Below, piece by piece: positions 34,725 to 39,005 of a stretch of 39,005 nt of DNA. This stretch comes from an uncultured Bacteroidota bacterium (GTDB lineage Bacteria > Bacteroidota > Bacteroidia > 2-12-FULL-35-15), in assembly GCA_903926385.1 (NCBI GenBank), contig CAIYIS010000043.1:1-39005 (forward strand), given 5' to 3'. A program made the translations under genes and the position numbers. The notes below the pieces were generated by a model that did no database searches, was not told where the DNA came from, and saw only the letters and a list, made by a program, of their open reading frames with translations. Every line of letters begins with the position of its first letter. The stretch's first letter is position 1.

Positions 34725-34828
34725 GAGTATTGAGATATTAGAATTGAGATGTGAGACATGAGATGTGAGAAAGGCTTCTCAACTCTTATTTCAAAATCTC
34801 GAAACTTAAATCTAATATCTCAATACTC
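34725..34828. repeat. Large imperfect inverted repeat between paaB and paaC
   Basis: GAGTATTGAGATATTAGA (34725-34742) is the exact complement of 34811-34828. The 68 bases between them contain more complementary or repeated GAGA/TCTC motifs (TGAGATGTGAGA, GACATGAGATGTGAGA). Transcribed, it would fold as a long hairpin inside the paa message. It resembles intergenic GAGAT-rich repeats that I associate with Bacteroidota genomes. Confidence 0.85.
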
Positions 34829-34847
34829 AAATCTCATATCTAAAGAA

Positions 34848-35606
34848 ATGAACTTACAACAAGCAAAATTCGAATACCTGCTTCGTCTGGGCGATAGCAG
34901 TTTAATTATAGGGCACCGTTTGTCGGAATGGTGTGGGCACGGGCCGATATTGGAAGAAGATTTAGCAATGATTAATATTGCTCTTGATTTTGTGGGCAAT
35001 ACTTCCGAATTGTTGAAATATGCCGGACAGGTTGAAGGTAAAGGAAGAGACGAAGACGAGTTGGCGTACATGCGCGATGAACGCGAGTTTCGTAATTTGT
35101 TAATTACCGAACAACCGAATGGTGATTTTGCATTTACCATTGCTCGTCAGTTTTTATTCGATACTTACATGTTCTTTTTATACGAAGGATTAAAGGCGAG
35201 TAAAGATGAAACCATTGCTGCAATAGCTGCAAAATCGCATAAAGAGATAACTTATCACTTGCGTCATACCAGCGAATGGATGTATCGTTTGGGCGATGGT
35301 ACTGCCGAGAGTCACGACAGATTGCAGAGTGCAGTAAACGATTTGTGGATGTTCACTGCTGAGCTTTTCGATATGGACGAAGTGGATGCATTGCTCATAA
35401 AAGAAGGAGTTGCTCCTGATTTGAACAATATAAAAACCGAATGGGAAACAAGAGTGAACGAAGTGTTTGCAAAAGCTACCCTTCAATTGCCAACTACTAC
35501 TTTTAAACAAAAAGGAAGCAGAGAGGGAAAACATACCGAACACTTAGGTTTTCTGCTTGCCGAAATGCAATATCTTCATAGAGCATATCCCGGAGCTAAG
35601 TGGTAA
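34848..35606 (+). CDS. paaC: Phenylacetyl-CoA 1,2-epoxidase structural subunit PaaC
   Basis: 252 residues from ATG 34848, which gives the family start MNLQQAKFEYLLRLGDSSLIIGHRLSEWCGHGP (in part). A longer frame from 34758 runs through the inverted repeat and is rejected. PaaC is a ferritin-like paralogue of PaaA without a working iron site; ISKEMNL aside, LRHTSEWMYRLGDGTAESHDRL (about 140-161) and EHLGFLLAEMQYLHRAYPGAKW at the end are diagnostic. It pairs with PaaA in the epoxidase core. Confidence 0.95.
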   Translation: MNLQQAKFEYLLRLGDSSLIIGHRLSEWCGHGPILEEDLAMINIALDFVGNTSELLKYAGQVEGKGRDEDELAYMRDEREFRNLLITEQPNGDFAFTIARQFLFDTYMFFLYEGLKASKDETIAAIAAKSHKEITYHLRHTSEWMYRLGDGTAESHDRLQSAVNDLWMFTAELFDMDEVDALLIKEGVAPDLNNIKTEWETRVNEVFAKATLQLPTTTFKQKGSREGKHTEHLGFLLAEMQYLHRAYPGAKW

Positions 35607-35610
35607 AGAA

Positions 35611-35640
35611 GCCACTCCCAACCTCCCCGAAGGGGAAGAG
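35611..35640. repeat. Dispersed palindromic repeat, copy C
   Basis: Hairpin TCCCC-GAA-GGGGA (35624-35636) preceded by CCACTCCCAACC. It lies between paaC and paaD and is in opposite orientation to the copy at 35685-35720, 50 bases away, so the two form an inverted pair. Confidence 0.65.
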
Positions 35641-35651
35641 ATAAAAAGAAA

Positions 35652-36188
35652 TTGAAATCAAAAGCTGAAATAATCAATAAGGATTCTCTCTCCCCGAAGG
35701 GTAGAGTAGGAGTGGAGGTTATTTTCAAACTCCTTTCCGAAATTCCCGACCCCGAAATTCCAGTAATTAATATTATTGAATTGGGTATACTTCGCGATGT
35801 TATTCTTACTGACGATTTATGTACTATCGTCATCACACCTACTTATTCGGGATGCCCGGCCATGCGGGTGATTGAGGATGATATACGAACCAAGTTAAAA
35901 GAAATTGGAATAGTAAATGTAAAAGTAGATTTGGTGTACACACCCGCCTGGACTACTGATTGGATAAGCGATGAAGCAAAAGAAAAATTGCGCGCTTATG
36001 GTATTGCTCCACCCGACCATTCGTCAATCGACAAACAAGTATTACTTGGTAAATCGCGTGATTTGAAATGCCCGCTATGTGGTTCGAAAGATACCGAAAT
36101 GATTTCTCAGTTTGGCTCCACAGCCTGCAAAGCGCTTTTTCGTTGCAAAGAATGCAAAGAGCCGTTCGATTATTTTAAGTGTCTGTAA
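35652..36188 (+). CDS. paaD: PaaD, DUF59/iron-sulfur assembly-like protein of the phenylacetyl-CoA epoxidase
   Basis: 178 residues. The conserved core begins at LLSEIPDPEIPVINIIELGILRD (about 27-49, in part), then PTYSGCPAMRVIEDDI, PAWTTDWISDEAKEKLRAYGIAPP, and a zinc-type end CPLCGSKDT ... CKALFRCKECKEPFDYFKCL (two C-x2-C pairs). PaaD is needed for epoxidase maturation. The start is unclear: TTG 35652 adds about 20 residues encoded by a palindromic repeat, while GTG 35712 would give a start close to the core. It is the last paa gene here; paaE is not next. Confidence 0.92.
   Translation: MKSKAEIINKDSLSPKGRVGVEVIFKLLSEIPDPEIPVINIIELGILRDVILTDDLCTIVITPTYSGCPAMRVIEDDIRTKLKEIGIVNVKVDLVYTPAWTTDWISDEAKEKLRAYGIAPPDHSSIDKQVLLGKSRDLKCPLCGSKDTEMISQFGSTACKALFRCKECKEPFDYFKCL
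35685..35720. repeat. Dispersed palindromic repeat, copy D, inside the paaD frame
   Basis: CTCTCCCC-GAA-GGGTAGAG (35688-35706, one mismatch) followed by TAGGAGTGGAGGTT. Read from the TTG start it encodes DSLSPKGRVGVEV near residues 11-23 of PaaD. Opposite orientation to the copy at 35611-35640. Confidence 0.65.
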
Positions 36189-36297
36189 CTAATTTTCTTT
36201 CCTAAATTACTTCTACACGGGGCAATGTTGAAATAATATTCAACAACTAACAAGGCAGAATCAACTCATCATCGTAAAAAAATGCCTATTTAAATAT

Positions 36298-36327
36298 TTG
36301 TCCACGTTATTTATTTTTATAACTTTG
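36298..36327 (+). promoter_or_regulatory. Consensus promoter of the CA-repeat unit
   Basis: TTG (36298-36300, preceded by T), exactly 19 bases, then TAACTTTG (36320-36327): a full match to the Bacteroidota promoter pattern, about 10 bases before ATG 36337. The space from 36189 to here shows nothing else. Confidence 0.6.
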
Positions 36328-36336
36328 TTGTCTCAA

Positions 36337-36480
<144 letters not shown>

Positions 36481-36508
36481 GCAATACTTCTTTCATCAAC
36501 ATATTTTT

Positions 36509-36541
36509 AAGTCCTGCGTTTTTCATCAGCAGGACTTTTTT
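36509..36541 (+). terminator. Intrinsic terminator after the CA-repeat frame
   Basis: AAGTCCTGC (36509-36517) pairs with GCAGGACTT (36529-36537), followed by a run of six T ending at 36541. It begins 28 bases after the stop of the short frame at 36480. Confidence 0.8.
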
Positions 36542-36592
36542 GTTTCTGCCTATTTTCTTGTTAAAATTATGGACTAAAACAATACATGGAGT

Positions 36593-36617
36593 ATGTAAAA
36601 CTGCCAGAGTTTTACAT
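36593..36617. repeat. Inverted repeat at the edge of the 21-bp array
   Basis: ATGTAAAACT (36593-36602) and AGTTTTACAT (36608-36617) form a 10-bp stem with loop GCCAG. The right arm overlaps the first unit of the tandem repeat. Confidence 0.7.
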
Positions 36618-36819
36618 CAAAGTATGGCACTTAGATATCAAAGCATGACACTTAGACATCAAAGTACGGCACTTAGTTATCAAAGTACGACACTTAGATA
36701 TGAAACTATGAAACTAAGACATCAAAGTTTTACACTTAGTTATCAAAGTACGGCACTTAGACATCAAAGTATGTCACTTAGATATAAAAGTGAGCTACTA
36801 AGACATGAAAATATGATTG
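36614..36819. repeat. 21-bp tandem repeat, nearly 10 copies
   Basis: Units based on ACATCAAAGTATGGCACTTAG, with first bases alternating among ACATC, ATATC and TTATC and more change in units 5 and 9. The reading frame LRYQSMA is open throughout; another plus frame has TAG in almost every unit. Different in sequence from the array at 14057-14245, but with the same 21-bp period. Confidence 0.93.
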
Positions 36820-36906
36820 TTTTTCATGAACATTCCCCGCCCAAATCTCTTTATTTATAAGTTTTTTAACAAAAAAATTAAAATTAACAAAAAAAATAAA
36901 AAGACA

Positions 36907-37320
36907 ATGGCACGTAAAACAATAAGAGTGGACATACCTGTTGGTTCACCAGACAAGTTAAGCAAACTTGCGAATAATGTAAAAGGTAAAGATGATGAAA
37001 TGGCTGATGCAAGCCCGTTGAAAGACGAGCCTTCGTTCGACCGAACGGACTATGCCGCCAAACTTTCGGCAGGCGATACCAAACGAAAGGAAAGCGAAAA
37101 GCTGCGCGAACAAGCAGAAACTAAAATGGAGCAAGCTCGCACCGCTTATGGCACAGGCAAAGGACAAACAGCCGAAACACCCGGCACAGTGTATAACTAC
37201 TTAGTGGCAGCTAAAGACCGCCTGCTAAGCTATTACAAAACCAATCCCGAAGCACTTTCGGAATGGGGTTTTGATGTAGTAGTAGGCGAGGCAAAGAGTC
37301 CAAAGAAAAAAACAACGTAA
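36907..37320 (+). CDS. Small hydrophilic protein of unknown function
   Basis: 137 residues from ATG 36907; the frame extends upstream to 36817 but only through AT-rich repeat-edge sequence, so the internal ATG is preferred. The start MARKTIRVDIPVGSPDKLSK is a pattern I have met in Bacteroidota hypothetical proteins. A charged helical part follows (DTKRKESEKLREQAETKMEQ, about 67-86), then YNYLVAAKDRLLSYYKTNPE and a lysine tail SPKKKTT. No signal peptide, so cytoplasmic. No function can be assigned. Copy E of the palindromic repeat lies just downstream and may act as its terminator. Confidence 0.7.
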   Translation: MARKTIRVDIPVGSPDKLSKLANNVKGKDDEMADASPLKDEPSFDRTDYAAKLSAGDTKRKESEKLREQAETKMEQARTAYGTGKGQTAETPGTVYNYLVAAKDRLLSYYKTNPEALSEWGFDVVVGEAKSPKKKTT

Positions 37321-37334
37321 TGGTTCCTCCCGCT

Positions 37335-37356
37335 CCCCTCTCCTTCGGGAGAGGGG
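37335..37356. repeat. Dispersed palindromic repeat, copy E
   Basis: A perfect 9-bp stem CCCCTCTCC / GGAGAGGGG with a TTCG tetraloop, 14 bases past the stop of the preceding gene. The TTCG loop makes it very stable, but no T run follows. Confidence 0.75.
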
Positions 37357-37424
37357 CAGATGGGGAAGATAATAAAGGCGAAACCCGAAAAGCCTTATGA
37401 GTAGGGGAAATAAAATATTTATAA

Positions 37425-37898
37425 ATGAAAAAATTAATAACACTTTTAATAATTTCAATTGTTACCATAAAAGCAACTGCACAGCAAACCACAGCCACTG
37501 CAGGTGGCGAAGCCACAGGCACAGGAGGCACACAAAGCTATACCATAGGTCAGGTGGTATATACTACCAACACCGGCTCCAACGGAAGCGCAAGGCAGGG
37601 TGTGCAACAAACGTATGATATTACTATAGGTATTACCGATAACAAAGAGGTGCAGCTTACCTGTGCGGTTTATCCAAACCCGACAGCAGAAGTGCTAAAC
37701 CTAAATGTAGGCAATACAAAATTAGACAACCTTGAATTTGAATTGTACGATATACAAGGCAAGTTATTACAAAAACAAAAAGTACAATCCATCACTACCA
37801 TTATTAATATGGAGCAATACGAGGATGCTAATTATCTATTAACCGTTACCGATAGTAACCGACTTATACAAAGCTTTAAAATAATTAAAAATAATTAA
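37425..37898 (+). CDS. Short secreted protein with T9SS type A sorting domain
   Basis: 157 residues. Signal peptide MKKLITLLIISIVTIKATAQ. The mature part starts TTATAGGEATGTGGTQSYTIG, then GQVVYTTNTGSNGSARQGVQQTYDI (in part), and ends in a type A sorting domain (AVYPNPTAEVLNLNV ... SFKIIKNN). The middle matches the plan of the protein at 18071-18577 (x-Y-x-I-G-[EQ] ... QG[FV]xQ). It is exported by the T9SS. The stalk gene follows after 18 bases, as in the other module. Confidence 0.88.
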   Translation: MKKLITLLIISIVTIKATAQQTTATAGGEATGTGGTQSYTIGQVVYTTNTGSNGSARQGVQQTYDITIGITDNKEVQLTCAVYPNPTAEVLNLNVGNTKLDNLEFELYDIQGKLLQKQKVQSITTIINMEQYEDANYLLTVTDSNRLIQSFKIIKNN

Positions 37899-37916
37899 TA
37901 ACTAACCCCAAACAAA

Positions 37917-39005
37917 ATGAAAAAACTAATTACCATTTTATCAGCAGTAATATTAACTGCAAGCGCATGGGCGCAAGTACCCAATTTGATGAGTTACCAA
38001 GCCGTAATACGCAATGGCGGAGGCGCATTGGTGGCAAACACAGCTATTGGTATGCGAGTAAGCATTTCCTCCGACTCTTCGTTTTCTGTTGGCAATATAG
38101 CTTTCCGCGAAATATATAACCCCAACCCGGTGAGCAATACCAATGGTTTGGTAACGGTTGCTATTGGTAGTGGTTTGCCTGCCATCGGTACATTTGCAGG
38201 TATCAATTGGGCAAACGTACCTTATTATATAAGAACAGAAACCGACCCTACAGGAGGCACCAACTATACTATTATTGGAACCAACCAATTATTGAGTGTG
38301 CCTTATGCTTTATATGCTGCTAATGGAACTCCGGGACCACAAGGACCACAAGGGTTGCAAGGACCGGCAGGTAACGATGGTGCTGTTGGAGCAACAGGAG
38401 CACAAGGGATTGCAGGAAATGATGGTGCTGTAGGAGCAACAGGAGCACAAGGACCACAAGGAATACCAGGAAACGATGGAGCAATAGGAGCTACAGGAGC
38501 ACAAGGACCACAAGGAATACCAGGAAATGATGGTGCTGTAGGAGCAACAGGAGCACAAGGGATTGCAGGAAATGATGGTGCCATAGGTGCAACAGGAGCG
38601 CAAGGGCCACAAGGAATACAAGGAAATGATGGTGTTACAGGTGCAACCGGAGCCCAAGGAATACAAGGAAATGATGGTGTTACAGGTGCAACCGGAGCCC
38701 AAGGAATACAAGGAAATGATGGTGTTACAGGCGCAACCGGACCACAAGGCCCAATTGGTTTAACGGGTAATACGGGTGCAACCGGACCACAAGGACCAAT
38801 AGGTTTAACGGGTAATACAGGCGCAATTGGACCGCAAGGCCCAATTGGATTAACGGGTAATACGGGTGCAACTGGACCACAAGGTGCTGTAGGCGCAACC
38901 GGACCACAAGGACCAATAGGTTTAACGGGTAATACAGGCGCAACTGGACCGCAAGGAACAATTGGATTAACAGGTAATACGGGTGCAACTGGACCACAAG
39001 GCCCA
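37917..39005 (+). CDS. Collagen-like secreted stalk protein, cut by the window end
   Basis: At least 363 residues; the frame is open to the last base, so the C terminus is missing. Signal peptide [21 protein letters not shown]-terminal domain about 21-135 ([13 protein letters not shown] ... [14 protein letters not shown]), shared with the two S74 fibre proteins at 14476-18063. From about 137 it is pure Gly-x-y, roughly 75 triplets, in units such as [18 protein letters not shown] (18 residues) and [15 protein letters not shown] (15 residues). Such stalks form triple helices in bacteria. It follows a short T9SS-sorted protein gene by 18 bases. Confidence 0.9.
   Translation, partial: MKKLITILSAVILTASAWAQVPNLMSYQAVIRNGGGALVANTAIGMRVSISSDSSFSVGNIAFREIYNPNPVSNTNGLVTVAIGSGLPAIGTFAGINWANVPYYIRTETDPTGGTNYTIIGTNQLLSVPYALYAANGTPGPQGPQGLQGPAGNDGAVGATGAQGIAGNDGAVGATGAQGPQGIPGNDGAIGATGAQGPQGIPGNDGAVGATGAQGIAGNDGAIGATGAQGPQGIQGNDGVTGATGAQGIQGNDGVTGATGAQGIQGNDGVTGATGPQGPIGLTGNTGATGPQGPIGLTGNTGAIGPQGPIGLTGNTGATGPQGAVGATGPQGPIGLTGNTGATGPQGTIGLTGNTGATGPQGP
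38334..39005 (+). repeat. Collagen-type coding repeats
   Basis: Near-identical 54-base units (about 38370-38730, GNDG-led) followed by 45-base units (about 38740-39005, GLTGNTG-led). Adjacent copies are almost identical at base level, so recent expansion or contraction is likely. The array continues beyond the window. Confidence 0.9.

Noticed and set aside
34758-34847. Longer N terminus for PaaC
   Set aside because: It would be encoded by the inverted repeat. The ATG at 34848 gives the normal family start.
36614-36819. CRISPR array
   Set aside because: The 21-bp units are contiguous without spacers, and no cas gene is near. The same holds for 14057-14245.
36817-36906. Longer start for the gene at 36907
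   Set aside because: The extra 30 residues come from AT-rich sequence after the tandem repeat, and MARKTIRVDIP is a natural start.
38303-38997. Minus-strand frames rich in Pro/Ala/Cys opposite the collagen-like gene
   Set aside because: They are the antisense of Gly-x-y repeats. The plus strand has a signal peptide and a family N-terminal domain, so that strand is coding.

Overview
The window is chromosomal DNA from a member of the Bacteroidota. Four things point there: gliding-motility genes gldF and gldG, several short proteins ending in a type IX secretion (T9SS) type A sorting domain, many promoters of the Bacteroidota form TAnnTTTG, and weak or absent Shine-Dalgarno sequences with several TTG starts. 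The DNA is AT-rich. I cannot name a genus. I see no rRNA, tRNA, CRISPR array, integrase or transposase.

Layout. 1-5.2 kb: housekeeping block gldF-gldG-DUF4340 gene-dnaN, closed by a strong terminator. 5.3-13.9 kb: surface-glycan locus with a Wzc-type tyrosine kinase, the ABC exporter Wzm/Wzt, a methyltransferase, a family-11 fucosyltransferase and a family-2 glycosyltransferase, facing a convergent acyltransferase. 14-18.6 kb: a 21-bp tandem repeat, then a minus-strand operon of a short T9SS-sorted protein and two large secreted proteins with S74 intramolecular-chaperone ends. 18.7-26.1 kb: mixed envelope genes (lipoproteins, M3 peptidase, beta-barrels) including two broken genes. 26.2-29.9 kb: a second, small glycan operon (GT4, carbamoyltransferase, GT2). 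30-33.3 kb: M16 peptidase, FabK/nitronate-monooxygenase-like enzyme and a DUF6089 outer-membrane protein. 33.4-36.2 kb: paaABCD, the phenylacetyl-CoA epoxidase genes, without paaE. 36.2-36.9 kb: an unusual repeat region with a (CA)23 microsatellite and a second 21-bp tandem repeat. 36.9-39.0 kb: a small hypothetical gene, then a second copy of the 'short T9SS protein + stalk protein' module, whose stalk is collagen-like and runs off the window.

How the parts relate. The two glycan loci probably feed one or more surface polysaccharides. The Wzt C-terminal domain and the adjacent methyltransferase recall systems in which a capped chain end is recognised for export. The two T9SS/stalk modules share the same leading gene and the same N-terminal domain in the second gene but carry different shafts, which suggests an interchangeable surface-fibre system. 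The most unusual single item is at 36.3-36.9 kb. A consensus promoter is followed by a start codon, a (CA)23 tract, a stop, an intrinsic terminator and a long open frame that would be joined to the start codon if the tract lost one CA unit. This would be a candidate slippage switch combined with attenuation.
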